The translations under genes were made by a program, and so were the position numbers. Under the pieces are notes generated by a model, which was not told where the DNA came from, did no database searches, and worked only from the letters and a program-made list of their open reading frames with translations. This document shows, piece after piece, positions 11,301 through 19,534 of a DNA stretch of 64,000 nt (position 1 is its first letter; each line of letters opens with the position of its first letter). The DNA comes from Chitinophaga sp. LS1. Its GTDB lineage: Bacteria > Bacteroidota > Bacteroidia > Chitinophagales > Chitinophagaceae. The DNA lies in the NCBI RefSeq assembly GCF_034274695.1, contig NZ_CP128362.1, positions 7,938,501 through 8,002,500 of the forward strand. The letters are read 5' to 3'.

Positions 11301-14252
11301 AGCCGAAAAGCTACGCCAGCTTTTCCTGTTGGTGATGTAATCCGGCAATGGCTTTGTATCTAACTGTATTTTTCCTTTACTGCCATTGAAACTATAATTT
11401 CTATTGAGCACTGATTCAGTATATTCCAGCAAAGCAACCGGATCAGCTGCCAGGCGTGGATCCTTTTTCACAAACCTTTCCTGGGATGCGAACAAGGCAT
11501 CAGGTTGCTGCACGGCAGAAATAAGTACCTTATTCTGGATTAAGCGCGCCAGGAATGCATCAAACTGTGTTGCACCAAAATGAATGAAACGTGCGGATAA
11601 TTCTTGTCTGGTGGCACCACCTTTGGTATAATAATAGAAATCAGGAAATATACATGTCATAAAATCCGGGCATGCATTGCCTTCTACATACACGGTATTA
11701 TCTTTCCGCTCCCAGTTTACCTGAGGTGCCCAATACAACTTATTATCACCTGATTGCGCCTGATCTACCGCTTCATGATCGTCGGTGATTGCCGACACTG
11801 ATGATGAATGACTTTGTATTTCATCAACTATCAATTCCATTATGGCGGGAACTGAGTTCCACACAGTAATTTGCTCTTCATTCAGTAATTGAATGATCAG
11901 CTGTGTATCTCTGATATCATCTAATAATACCAGTCTGGCGCCACAGGAAAAAGTTCCGAAAATATCATACACTGACAAGTCAAATGTAAGTGATGAAATA
12001 CCAAGTACACTATCACTGTCATTCACATGGAAACGATCATTGATATCAAGTACGGTATTGCATACTGCATCATGGTTGATAGCTACGCCTTTCGGATTAC
12101 CAGTACTACCGGATGTATAAATAATATATGCCAGCGACTGAGGATCGATCGGCGTATTGATCGGGGTGGTATTGAAGGTGCTGATTAAAGGCATCAGGTC
12201 TGACTGACCAAGTGTGAGTTTGCAGTTACAATCCTTTTGCAAATAGCTCACCCTTGCAGCAGGCGCATCCTGATCAAAAGGTACATAGGCTGCGCCGGCT
12301 TTCAATATTCCAAGAATATATACAATGGTATCAATGACTCTCCTGGAATAAATACCTACTTTATCGCCAGCGGTAACTCCCTGTGCAAGCAGATAGTTCG
12401 CACACTGGTTTGATCGCTGATCCAACTCAGCATAAGTAAGGCTATGCGTACCATGTTTCAAAGCTATTTTTTCACCATGCAACTGGCAGGAGTGATTAAA
12501 CAATGTCACTAAATCAGTGGCAGGTACATCCTTTGCTGTATTATTTAATACCTGATAGGCTTTATAGTGTGACTGCTGGTAATGATAGATGATATTACCA
12601 TCAGTACTTTTTATATAATTTTCAATGCCTGTAACATATTCGTTAAACATGACGGACACCAGTTCCGCATCAAACATATCTTCGACATAGTTCCATTGAA
12701 TATTTGTAATTCCGGAAATATCGCTGGCTATACAATCAAGTAATACCTGAGAAGACTGGTTGATGCTGTATTTACCCTCCACGCCTATCCTGTCTGCTAC
12801 ATCAGCCGGGCTGGTATCACCAGCCTCTTTTCCATATAACGCGCTGGTAAATACAACCGGCATCATTGCAGCTATACTATTACCATTGGCCTGGGCTAAC
12901 TCACGGATGAATTCTACGCCATCAAACAATCTATGATCAAGGGATTGCAGCAACTGATCATTGATATGGGTTGCTGTATCTGATATTTTCCGGCCCTTTA
13001 CATCCACATCCAGTAGCAGCAGGGAGGTGAAATCGCCCACAATCTCATTCACATCTTTATGAAACGGCAACCGGTTGAACACCGTCAGATTAATACTAAA
13101 CCTGTTTTGGTTACAGTAAGCAGCCAGAACGGTTGAGAAAATGGCACACAATACAGATGTAGGGGAACGGCGCTGCGCTGCTGCATTCTTTTTAAATGTT
13201 GCCCATGCATCTGCTTTGATCTGATGGGTCAGCTTATTGAAATGAACACCTATACCTTTTTTAATACCAGCCTTTAATGGCAAGGCTGGTGCCAGGGGAA
13301 AGTCAGACAATTTATTCAGCCAATATTGCTTATCGCTTTGATATCTTGCACTATTACGCAGATTTTCCAAGGTTAGCATATAATCTCTGAAAGTAAACTC
13401 AATATCTTTCAACGGTTTACCTTCATAGAGTTTGAATAGATCTTCGTACAGCAGAAACTTACTCTGCGCGTCAGCTATAATGGTATCAATGCCCCAAAAG
13501 AAGTAATATTTATTATCGGGTAATTGAATCGCCTGCAGATCGAACAATGGCCATACGGCGGTATTGAATATTTTATGGGAAAGCTGGTCTCTTTTATTTT
13601 TAACCAGGAGATCAATCTCTTCCTGGCTTTTTCGGGAATAATCTTCCAGTACAATTTCATAAGGTTTATCCAGCACTACGATTTGCTGGCTGCCATCTTC
13701 TGTAATGACAGCTCTTAACATGGAGTGTCTGGCTATCAGGTCATTAAACGCCTGGCTAAATCTTTCAAAATCTATAGCAGCTACGAATTCCTGGTAAGCC
13801 TGTGTAGAAACACCACCTAGTTCAAATAAAGAATCACGGCCGAGTAAGTAGGATAATTGAACCTGGGATAATGGGAACTTACCATTTTCATCCTGTTCTC
13901 TTACTACGTTGAATACATCTTTGCCTGTCCCGGTGGTAGCTAATAATTTTGATAATTTAAGAATGGTACTATTATCAATGATCTCTTTAATTGATAACTC
14001 ATATTGAAAACCAACATAGATCTCAGAGATCAGTTTTATTACAGCCAGCGAATGTCCACCGTTATCAAAGAAATCATCATTTACGCCAATGGGTGATTGT
14101 ATACCAAGCACAGACTTAAATATATGTTCTAATTTAAATTCTGTTTCTGTGGTGGGTGCCACATACTTTACAAATGAATTCAGAAATAAATCTTCACCAC
14201 CAGCTTGATTCAAGTCTGCATCATTACTATCAAAGAGATCTGTGAGTTTCAT
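8397..14252 (-). CDS. NRPS, PCP-Cy-A(Cys, with inserted oxidase)-PCP-C: thiazole-forming module
   Basis: 1951 aa. Domains: carrier (Ser68 in GGHSL); heterocyclisation domain (about 125-560) with the diagnostic DxxxxDxxS motif at 256-264 (DTIIADAQS) instead of HHxxxDG; adenylation domain (about 585-1420; YTSGSTGNPKG near 712, NGKVDR near 1406); carrier (Ser1463 in GGNSI); C-terminal condensation domain (about 1510-1951) with HHVVFDKWS, where the usual Gly after the Asp is Lys. Specificity residues read by eye are D-L-Y-N-M-S-L-I-W-K. The known cysteine code is DLYNLSLIWK, so nine of ten match. A SagB/McbC-type nitroreductase-like oxidase interrupts the A domain at about residues 815-1165. Inferred chemistry: activate Cys, cyclodehydrate to thiazoline, oxidise to thiazole, and pass the chain to the terminal C domain. 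The N-terminal carrier implies a starter loaded elsewhere. Confidence 0.95.
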   Translation of the reverse strand: MKLTDLFDSNDADLNQAGGEDLFLNSFVKYVAPTTETEFKLEHIFKSVLGIQSPIGVNDDFFDNGGHSLAVIKLISEIYVGFQYELSIKEIIDNSTILKLSKLLATTGTGKDVFNVVREQDENGKFPLSQVQLSYLLGRDSLFELGGVSTQAYQEFVAAIDFERFSQAFNDLIARHSMLRAVITEDGSQQIVVLDKPYEIVLEDYSRKSQEEIDLLVKNKRDQLSHKIFNTAVWPLFDLQAIQLPDNKYYFFWGIDTIIADAQSKFLLYEDLFKLYEGKPLKDIEFTFRDYMLTLENLRNSARYQSDKQYWLNKLSDFPLAPALPLKAGIKKGIGVHFNKLTHQIKADAWATFKKNAAAQRRSPTSVLCAIFSTVLAAYCNQNRFSINLTVFNRLPFHKDVNEIVGDFTSLLLLDVDVKGRKISDTATHINDQLLQSLDHRLFDGVEFIRELAQANGNSIAAMMPVVFTSALYGKEAGDTSPADVADRIGVEGKYSINQSSQVLLDCIASDISGITNIQWNYVEDMFDAELVSVMFNEYVTGIENYIKSTDGNIIYHYQQSHYKAYQVLNNTAKDVPATDLVTLFNHSCQLHGEKIALKHGTHSLTYAELDQRSNQCANYLLAQGVTAGDKVGIYSRRVIDTIVYILGILKAGAAYVPFDQDAPAARVSYLQKDCNCKLTLGQSDLMPLISTFNTTPINTPIDPQSLAYIIYTSGSTGNPKGVAINHDAVCNTVLDINDRFHVNDSDSVLGISSLTFDLSVYDIFGTFSCGARLVLLDDIRDTQLIIQLLNEEQITVWNSVPAIMELIVDEIQSHSSSVSAITDDHEAVDQAQSGDNKLYWAPQVNWERKDNTVYVEGNACPDFMTCIFPDFYYYTKGGATRQELSARFIHFGATQFDAFLARLIQNKVLISAVQQPDALFASQERFVKKDPRLAADPVALLEYTESVLNRNYSFNGSKGKIQLDTKPLPDYITNRKSWRSFSADKMSLGTVAGLLSVLKQEHSKNDIRYHYASAGGLYPIDVYLLIKPDRVLGMEGGLYYYQPQQHTLIHVHDGNHLMDGSFHNSSNAATFHSSAVTAFLVYNAENSMPKYGGYGYFMATLDAGIMTEALAVVGETLDVGFCSIGHINFDMLSPYLFKGAQNVLLHTIELGLKENIPPKVNNILSAAGKAFNLKTVMMSGDWIPVNLPLRISHLFKDASIYSLGGATEASIWSNFHLITLSFPYVKSIPYGRPLSNQQFYVLNPFGDLCAPGVEGDLYIGGRGLAACYYNDKDKTDGSFITHPSLGRIYKTGDLGILHKVEERGTNEQWSGNIEFIGRKDSQVKIRGYRIELGEVEGVLQEMQEVLQCVVVVKKDTQGVQRLIAYVVVAEVFRKDVMMDYLRSRLPEYMLPSMLIRMDHLPLTSNGKVDRKNLPIPDFTEIKNTYQAPANKTEQQLTTIIGELLNIENISTSDNFFERGGNSIIALKVVSRVRQLGLAIQPRDLFQFQDIRSLAEHLHSQQEKQLVKKLAEGAFPVTPTQRYWLDNTRDEELKKENGNNFGPIKFAYEINSTFNPQILKETVKLLTARHEILRAVFDEVGNAQFVMKLQPVMDEVQGFEYVDLRTEGNIDIKSSLYDSTSEFNFQTGPLFFTKVYQQADNSYVVLFEIHHVVFDKWSIGIFFRDLFTIYDGLVRNKTPELPVLNHSYSDYLKNMVETREQNLAAHKQYWQGLYNTLPPDLPIPVEQLPSSGKMADRIAEIESLSFPDAIFKSVMALSREHSTSFSVVLQAAFLQFMHSLTEVEDLCFGTDVFGRDYPDSPEMIGCFAETVLLRVAVHKQASLTDTILQVKKAHIDTDTYQAYTLTDLVVAMLPAEREMLGGFWRFNMRYRTGKGFHVENNLLGEDSGVIVKAIPNPREKDLISIDMQIFFVNENDQIKLEVTYDSSAYTQTAIREFFEKFIAYLLQELGK
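10758..11810 (-). other. SagB/McbC-type FMN oxidase domain embedded in the cysteine A domain
   Basis: About 350 residues (815-1165 of the NRPS) split the A domain. Just before the insert lies the A4 region (FDLSVYDIFG) and the segment with specificity residue Asn278 (VWNSVPAIMEL). Just after it the A domain resumes with MMSGDWIP and GGATEASIW. The insert begins with a winged-helix-like stretch (about 838-925) as in SagB-type dehydrogenases. The oxidase proper follows, with SWRSFS near 978, YASAGGLYPIDVYLL near 1012, and GIMTEALAVVGETLDVGFCSIG near 1105, consistent with an FMN-dependent nitroreductase fold. In thiazole-making NRPSs such domains oxidise thiazoline to thiazole. Boundaries are estimates by eye. 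Confidence 0.85.
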
Positions 14253-14346
14253 AAAGTTATTGAATGGGTAAAAGAGTACCAGGCAATAATTGCAAAGGAC
14301 AATTATAGCTTGGTTAGCAAGGGTACCAATAAGTAAAAATGCTTTT

Positions 14347-15120
14347 TTATAATGGCATACTCTCGGGCATTGCTGATTTGTATTTTGGACAAATACTATC
14401 TAACAATGCCGATGCTGTTTCAACAGTATATTCATTGGCGATAATTTTCTGCATAACACTGTTATCCTCTTCATTCAGCGGTATACTGGCTTTAAATATT
14501 TCATTCCAATGATCATAATTCCAGGAATTGCTTCCATGGTAAATATAAACGTAGAGGAGTGGCATCTGTTCAATCAATGCCAGCTTTTTATGCTCATGTA
14601 AATACTCTATAATCGGCGTGTCTTCACCCCAGATCAGATCGTCGTATCCTTTTTCCAGCATGGCATCCTTTCTGCACAATACGCTACCTTCCCACAATCT
14701 TCTGTTTGAAATATAAGCCTGCTGCTCTACGCAGCTAAACACCATCCAGCGTGTAAGAATAGCTCCATCTTTACCTGTTTGCTGAATGTACCGATACGCA
14801 AGTTCGAGTCTTTTTGAATGGTACCAGTCATCATCATCCCATTGGCTGATGAACTCACCGTCAGCTTTAGAGATCGCATAGTTGCGCAGCTTTCCGATAG
14901 TTAACTTTGGATTTCCTGATACTTCCAGTATAACAACTGAACTATCATAGGTATGTGTTTTAAAGAAAGCTTTCGTCAATTCATCTATATCCTCATATAA
15001 TACAACCAGCTGTTTATTTGGATAAGTCTGGTTAAGAAAACAATCTATTGCTCTTTCAAGCAAATCAGGCTTATCTCTTGTGATGCATACGCAAGAGATT
15101 AATGGAAGAACATCTTTCAT
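14347..15120 (-). CDS. Family 2 (GT-A fold) glycosyltransferase
   Basis: 257 aa. The N-terminus has the GT2 pattern (LISCVCITRDKPDLLERAI, then NQTYPNKQLVV). A nucleotide-sugar/metal-binding acidic motif QWDDDDWYH lies at about residues 93-101. No membrane segment or signal peptide is seen, so it should act in the cytoplasm on a soluble or carrier-bound acceptor. The stop is 94 bp before the first NRPS start, in the same direction. A roughly 390-bp gap separates it from the preceding gene, so a promoter of its own is possible. The likely role is sugar transfer to the NRPS-PKS product; donor and acceptor are unknown. Confidence 0.87.
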   Translation of the reverse strand: MKDVLPLISCVCITRDKPDLLERAIDCFLNQTYPNKQLVVLYEDIDELTKAFFKTHTYDSSVVILEVSGNPKLTIGKLRNYAISKADGEFISQWDDDDWYHSKRLELAYRYIQQTGKDGAILTRWMVFSCVEQQAYISNRRLWEGSVLCRKDAMLEKGYDDLIWGEDTPIIEYLHEHKKLALIEQMPLLYVYIYHGSNSWNYDHWNEIFKASIPLNEEDNSVMQKIIANEYTVETASALLDSICPKYKSAMPESMPL

Positions 15121-15514
15121 TTTATGGGTGGGTTTATTAACAAATTGGCATACCGTCTTTTATCTATGATACTTCAGACCCATTTAATGGCTGCAATAAA
15201 AAACATTTAGATGAAAAGTATGAATTTGTTATCCTTTTAATAGTGGTAAATAATTAAATGTAAATACTCCTCTAATAATGGCGAACTTCATTACATAACA
15301 CGAAAACACATGGACAAATAATTATTTCAAAAGAGTATAGATAATGATCCAACTGATGATGCAATCAACAATACTATCAACGGGCTAATCATTCTACATC
15401 ACCAAGGTAATATGTGAACCAAATTATCTACCTCTAAGTTATATTTTTTTTCTAAAAAAACTAAAATTGAGCAATATTCATTTTCCATCATTACTAACAC
15501 TTACGAACATACGC
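15121..15514. other. Intergenic gap inside the biosynthetic cluster
   Basis: About 394 AT-rich bases between the GT2 gene and the FkbM-type gene, both on the minus strand. I see no convincing coding frame, RNA gene or strong terminator. A promoter driving the GT2-NRPS-AT-NRPS-PKS transcript could lie here, but I found no exact TAnnTTTG element on the minus strand. Confidence 0.5.
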
Positions 15515-16345
15515 TTATATAAATTTCAACAGAATCTCTCTTCTCGTAGGGTCATTTGGATAATCCAGCTCTGGTACCGGATATGTAAACTGGGTGTTGA
15601 TCTTATCGGCCCCGGCGATAAGTCCTTTTTTAACGAATGTTACTTCGATCAGGTCTGGCATTACAACATCTGTCTGCTCATCTTCAAGATCAAAAAGTAA
15701 AAAAGTATGGCCTGCATTATTTGCATGAATATGAACAAGTTCAAAATTTTCTCCAATCCTCTCCATAATTGCTTTCACCTCACGCAGCCTGTTTTTTAAA
15801 TCATGGAATTCAACCAACAGCTGATTTACATTTCCTAACAGACTATAGATATCATCATTTTGAAAAATCTCAAATTCGCCGCCCTCGATATCCAGTTTTA
15901 GTAAGATCTTTTTATCCTGCTGGTTAAACCTTCTTAAGTGGTTTGCAAAAGTATCATACTTTTCCTTTTTCGTAACACTGATACCTTCATTTACAAAGTT
16001 GACATCTTTTTTATCCAGTTCTTTCTTTTTATTATACAAAAAAAGACCTCTGGTAATCTGCTTATAAATCTGGGAGAACCTTAAAGTAAAAAAATGTTTA
16101 CGTATAGCCTTCCAATCCAGTAGATATATACCCACCATTGTAGGATCAAACATCAGTACTTTCTTCCCTGTCACTTCATTAAATGCCTCTTCAAAGGATA
16201 TTTCCCAGCCCACACCATAGGTAAAGAGCACTTCCGTTTCCGGAATAATTCTGTTATAAACGACATAACCGCCATCTCTGTTTCTACCTAGGCGGGCTTT
16301 ATTCGATATAGGTAGTGGTTTTAAAAAATCCAGGTTGTTTTTCAT
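15515..16345 (-). CDS. FkbM-family SAM-dependent methyltransferase
   Basis: 276 aa. A glycine-containing SAM-loop-like segment (YGVGWEISFE) lies at about 43-52. The FkbM-type signature LLKLDIEGGEFEIF is at about 148-161, followed by a region rich in histidine and asparagine (VHIHANNAGH). No signal peptide is seen. FkbM-type enzymes O-methylate sugar or polyketide hydroxyls. Its start lies inside the end of the upstream GT10 gene (47-bp overlap), which argues for translational coupling and a joint role, such as methylation of the sugar added by that glycosyltransferase (inference). Regulation is probably shared with the upstream genes. Confidence 0.8.
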   Translation of the reverse strand: MKNNLDFLKPLPISNKARLGRNRDGGYVVYNRIIPETEVLFTYGVGWEISFEEAFNEVTGKKVLMFDPTMVGIYLLDWKAIRKHFFTLRFSQIYKQITRGLFLYNKKKELDKKDVNFVNEGISVTKKEKYDTFANHLRRFNQQDKKILLKLDIEGGEFEIFQNDDIYSLLGNVNQLLVEFHDLKNRLREVKAIMERIGENFELVHIHANNAGHTFLLFDLEDEQTDVVMPDLIEVTFVKKGLIAGADKINTQFTYPVPELDYPNDPTRREILLKFI

Positions 16346-17237
16346 GGTAGTATTTATTTAGGTGATGCTTATTTTTTTCGAGGAGCTCACAGAGCCTTAA
16401 AAAAGTATGCTTACTCACTACATCCAGTTTCTGAACAAAGTCCTTTCTGTAAGGCTCATTTTTCCAGCTATGATAAGCAGCATACTTAACGGGATCGTTA
16501 TCCAGCTCAATGAGGTAATCAGCCAGGTCTTTTACCGACGAAAAATCATGCACATTTATAAAGCAATGCTCGCCAGGTGCAAAGTCCTTTATATTGGGGG
16601 CACCCAAATAAACCGGCACTGATCCAACGATCAATGGGTGATAGAATTTTTCTGTCACATAGTCTTTAGCGATTGCGTTTTCAAACGCGATGGAGAACTT
16701 ATAGCCTGATATAATTCCAGCTTTGGTCATAATACCATCATCTTTGGGGAGCTCTCTGTTATTCATTACTTTGCCAAAAGAATGAACATCTATGTATGTG
16801 GCCAGTTCTTTCAGGTATTGAATACGATTGCTCAGATCAAAATCACTGGAAATAAACGCATTGATCAATTGTGACTTATCGACCGGTAGCCTGCGCATCA
16901 TTTCATTATAGCTACTGTGGATGTAGGGTAAAGGCACATCAGCATCCATTTTATAGCTGATAGTAATGTCAAACAATGCCTGTATTTCAGGTGTAAATTG
17001 CCATTGGTAGTGTGCATCGCATTCCATTGTCCAAAAGACCCATAGTTGCCCCGCACGCTTTTTGATAGCAGCAAATTCTTCTTTTGTTATTGTTGGCATA
17101 TGGAGGACTACCACATCTGCTTCATTCATCTGGTTACGATCATCTGTCAGAATAAACCCATCTTTCACGGGCACTTTAGACAGATCATCACTCATACTCC
17201 ATATCTTATTGTATAGCAGAATACTGCAAAGCTTCAT
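16299..17237 (-). CDS. GT10-family glycosyltransferase (alpha-1,3-fucosyltransferase-like)
   Basis: 312 aa. The C-terminal half carries the GT10 hallmark: AFENAIAKDYVTEKFYHPL at about 184-202, then GSVPVYLGAPN and FINVHDFSS. YHSWKNEP, matching the usual YFSWK-type motif, follows. No membrane anchor is visible. GT10 enzymes transfer fucose from GDP-fucose in an inverting reaction, but the sugar in this cluster cannot be told from the sequence. It overlaps the FkbM-type methyltransferase by 47 bp and ends 19 bp after the O-methyltransferase, placing it firmly in the natural-product operon. A GT10 enzyme in an NRPS-PKS cluster is uncommon; cell-surface glycan work is the alternative. Confidence 0.85.
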   Translation of the reverse strand: MKLCSILLYNKIWSMSDDLSKVPVKDGFILTDDRNQMNEADVVVLHMPTITKEEFAAIKKRAGQLWVFWTMECDAHYQWQFTPEIQALFDITISYKMDADVPLPYIHSSYNEMMRRLPVDKSQLINAFISSDFDLSNRIQYLKELATYIDVHSFGKVMNNRELPKDDGIMTKAGIISGYKFSIAFENAIAKDYVTEKFYHPLIVGSVPVYLGAPNIKDFAPGEHCFINVHDFSSVKDLADYLIELDNDPVKYAAYHSWKNEPYRKDFVQKLDVVSKHTFLRLCELLEKNKHHLNKYYHEKQPGFFKTTTYIE

Positions 17238-17256
17238 TTTTACTTATATTTTCGGG

Positions 17257-18273
17257 TTAGCATTTTTTCCCAACAACAAGATTGTTACTTCCTGTTTCGG
17301 TTACGAAGCCTGCTGCTTCTAATAATTGTTCCATTTCAATATAACTTGGCTGCCAGCCACTTTCTCCTGTAGGGCCCAATACGGTAATAGCCTGATACAT
17401 GGATCCCAGCGGGCCGCTCCAGTCATTATTCAGGAAAAATTCATAGATTAACACCACTCCGTTTTCAGGCAGGCTATCATACACCTTTTTGAGTATGAAG
17501 AAACAATCAGACTCGCTCCAGTCATGCAATACATTCGCTAACAATATGACATCAGCATTATCCGGAAGGTCATAACTAAAAATGTTGCCTGTTACTATAT
17601 TGATTTTATCGTCGTGCCCCAGTTTTTGTGCAGCGTTACTTACGATTCCAGCCACTTCAGGAAGGTCGTAGATGGTACATTCCAGATGCGGGTTTTCACT
17701 TCTGATCCCTACACACCATCCACCGCTTGCACCACCGATGTCCATCAAACGGGTATGTTTTGAAAAATCATACGCCATGCTCAACTCCTTTCCTTTTGCA
17801 ATACGCCAGTTATGACGAGTTTCAGCGATAAAAAAGTCGAGGTTCATGCCGCTCACACCAGTTACGCTCTCATTGCTGTTGCGTATTTGATACCAGGGTT
17901 GCTGTGGTACATTTCTTAAACGATCTTCAAATGCAGCAAGGCTTTCTGGTGCAAATCCTGAAAGGTCCCGTATGATATCAGGGTTGGTCAGATAAGCTGT
18001 TGAAACGGGCGTTGGATAAAAAAGTCCGTCCTGCATACTGATCAGTTTCAAACCACAAAGGTACTGGGCTAAAATTCTTGCAGAGGTAATCTCCAGATCA
18101 CAAACATCAGCTACTTCCTGCAGGGTTAAAGGCCGCTGTGCCAGTGTCTTAAATAATGGCGTTTTAATAGAAATTTCAAACACGTAACTATAGACTCTCG
18201 TCCATAATACTTCATACAAAACGTCTACCTCTTCCGACACCTGGGAAGTCTCAGTTTTAATTGCAATACTCAT
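17257..18273 (-). CDS. SAM-dependent O-methyltransferase (AcnM/COMT-like, family 2)
   Basis: 338 aa. The N-terminal winged-helix dimerisation region (about 15-105, including LTLQEVADVCDL) is followed by the SAM-binding loop DIGGASGG at 178-185 and an acidic IYDLPEV segment near 201. The catalytic-region motif LANVLHDWSES has His250/Asp251. The architecture is that of plant-COMT-like and tetracenomycin/carminomycin-type O-methyltransferases used on hydroxylated natural products. It is separated from the esterase upstream by 166 bp containing two overlapping hairpins, and from GT10 by 19 bp. Substrate hydroxyl unknown. Confidence 0.9.
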   Translation of the reverse strand: MSIAIKTETSQVSEEVDVLYEVLWTRVYSYVFEISIKTPLFKTLAQRPLTLQEVADVCDLEITSARILAQYLCGLKLISMQDGLFYPTPVSTAYLTNPDIIRDLSGFAPESLAAFEDRLRNVPQQPWYQIRNSNESVTGVSGMNLDFFIAETRHNWRIAKGKELSMAYDFSKHTRLMDIGGASGGWCVGIRSENPHLECTIYDLPEVAGIVSNAAQKLGHDDKINIVTGNIFSYDLPDNADVILLANVLHDWSESDCFFILKKVYDSLPENGVVLIYEFFLNNDWSGPLGSMYQAITVLGPTGESGWQPSYIEMEQLLEAAGFVTETGSNNLVVGKKC

Positions 18274-18363
18274 ATCATGTAGATTATATTAATTCAATCC
18301 GGTTCATTTAAAAAGCAAGAGAACCTTTCGTGGCTTAGGTTGTGTTCTACCTTAATGATGGTT

Positions 18364-18403
18364 TGGTTAACTATATTAACCAGGGTGTACTTTCTACACC
18401 TGG
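18364..18403 (-). other. Two overlapping hairpins in the esterase/O-methyltransferase gap
   Basis: One perfect 7-bp stem pairs 18364-18370 with 18376-18382 (TGGTTAA / TTAACCA). A second stem pairs 18380-18389 with 18395-18403 (CCAGG...TGTA / TACACCTGG with one bulged G). The stems share bases 18380-18382, so they compete. Neither is followed by a T-run on the minus strand, so a standard terminator is unlikely. RNA processing or attenuation inside the operon is possible. Confidence 0.45.
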
Positions 18404-18439
18404 AAATTAATCAAATTAAAATTTCATTATCCTATTTTA

Positions 18440-19510
18440 TCATTCAAAATTTAAATAGGTATTAAAAAACGGGAATACTTCTGTATACAATCTTCCATCT
18501 CTTCCAGAAAGATTGCCTGCATGGCCACCCAAATATTCCTCTGCAAAATGTTTGATTCCAAACTGCTCCAGCTGCTTGCTGAATTCCAGGCATGTTACAG
18601 GTACATGCTTATTCTCGTCATTTCTACCCCAATCTAATTTAATCGCCTTCAAACTCTTTAAAGCAGCCAGATGATGTTCAATCATCCTTGTAGGAAAATT
18701 TTCTTCCCATTTTTTCTTCACTTCCAAATCAACAACAAGGCTATTATTCACATAGTAAGCCGGCATATCGGCATAAAATGGTGGTTTATTTTTATCAGGC
18801 GAATATGTCCTACCCAGATCGACCATCAATCTGCATCTGAAGTCATCCATCACTTCTTTTTTAGACTTTGCCGCAGAGAGCAGTTTAAAAGCTGGAATAC
18901 CAATGTTTACCCCGTCGGACCAATTCAGTACAGCCGGTGTCATTGCATAAACGCAGGAAAAGACATCCGAGAAAAGCATGGCTATTTTTAAAGCACCATT
19001 GCCTCCCATTGACAGTCCTGTTATACCTCTTCCATCACGGGATTTGATAGTCCGGTATTTGCTATCTATCAGTTCAACAACATCCTTTGCAATATAATCA
19101 GCCCATTTACCGGTAAATGAGGAGTTCGTATAAAAGCTTCCTCTATATTCTGTTTCGCTATCCGGCATTACCATGATCATTGGTCTTACCTGATGCGTAG
19201 TAATGGCATCATCAAGGGCCTCGCCTATCCCAATCATAGAGGTACTATCACTGGCATCATAGGCATGTAAGCAATAGACAACAGGATATCTGGCACTACT
19301 TTTATCATATCCCGGAGGCAGGTATATACTTACACGTCTCAGTGCATTTTCTCCTGCCGGGTTTCCTTTTATGGAAGCAGCCACGAATCTCAGGTGAACA
19401 ATGGTACCATGCCCATTTGTTTGTGCAATACTGTTTATTGACCGCAAAAGCAACATTATCAGGAATGCCCCTAATATACGTTTCAATGCAACTGGTCCTG
19501 CTTTTACCAT
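18440..19510 (-). CDS. Secreted alpha/beta-hydrolase of the esterase D (putative esterase) family
   Basis: 356 aa, starting at the ATG at 19510. A signal peptide covers about residues 1-30 (LGAFLIMLLLRS..IAQ). The core shows YPVVYCLHAYDAS near 75, the nucleophile Ser167 in GLSMGGNGA, and a late HAGN segment (AEEYLGGHAG) likely giving the catalytic histidine. The family includes tributyrin-type esterases, feruloyl esterases and siderophore esterases. It lies 24 bp or less downstream of a TonB-dependent outer-membrane protein in the same direction. The pair may handle the product, or a related compound, in the envelope: import plus ester cleavage, or self-protection. That role is inferred from context only. 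Confidence 0.85.
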   Translation of the reverse strand: MVKAGPVALKRILGAFLIMLLLRSINSIAQTNGHGTIVHLRFVAASIKGNPAGENALRRVSIYLPPGYDKSSARYPVVYCLHAYDASDSTSMIGIGEALDDAITTHQVRPMIMVMPDSETEYRGSFYTNSSFTGKWADYIAKDVVELIDSKYRTIKSRDGRGITGLSMGGNGALKIAMLFSDVFSCVYAMTPAVLNWSDGVNIGIPAFKLLSAAKSKKEVMDDFRCRLMVDLGRTYSPDKNKPPFYADMPAYYVNNSLVVDLEVKKKWEENFPTRMIEHHLAALKSLKAIKLDWGRNDENKHVPVTCLEFSKQLEQFGIKHFAEEYLGGHAGNLSGRDGRLYTEVFPFFNTYLNFE

Positions 19511-19534
19511 TTGATCTAATTTTACAATTAAGTA

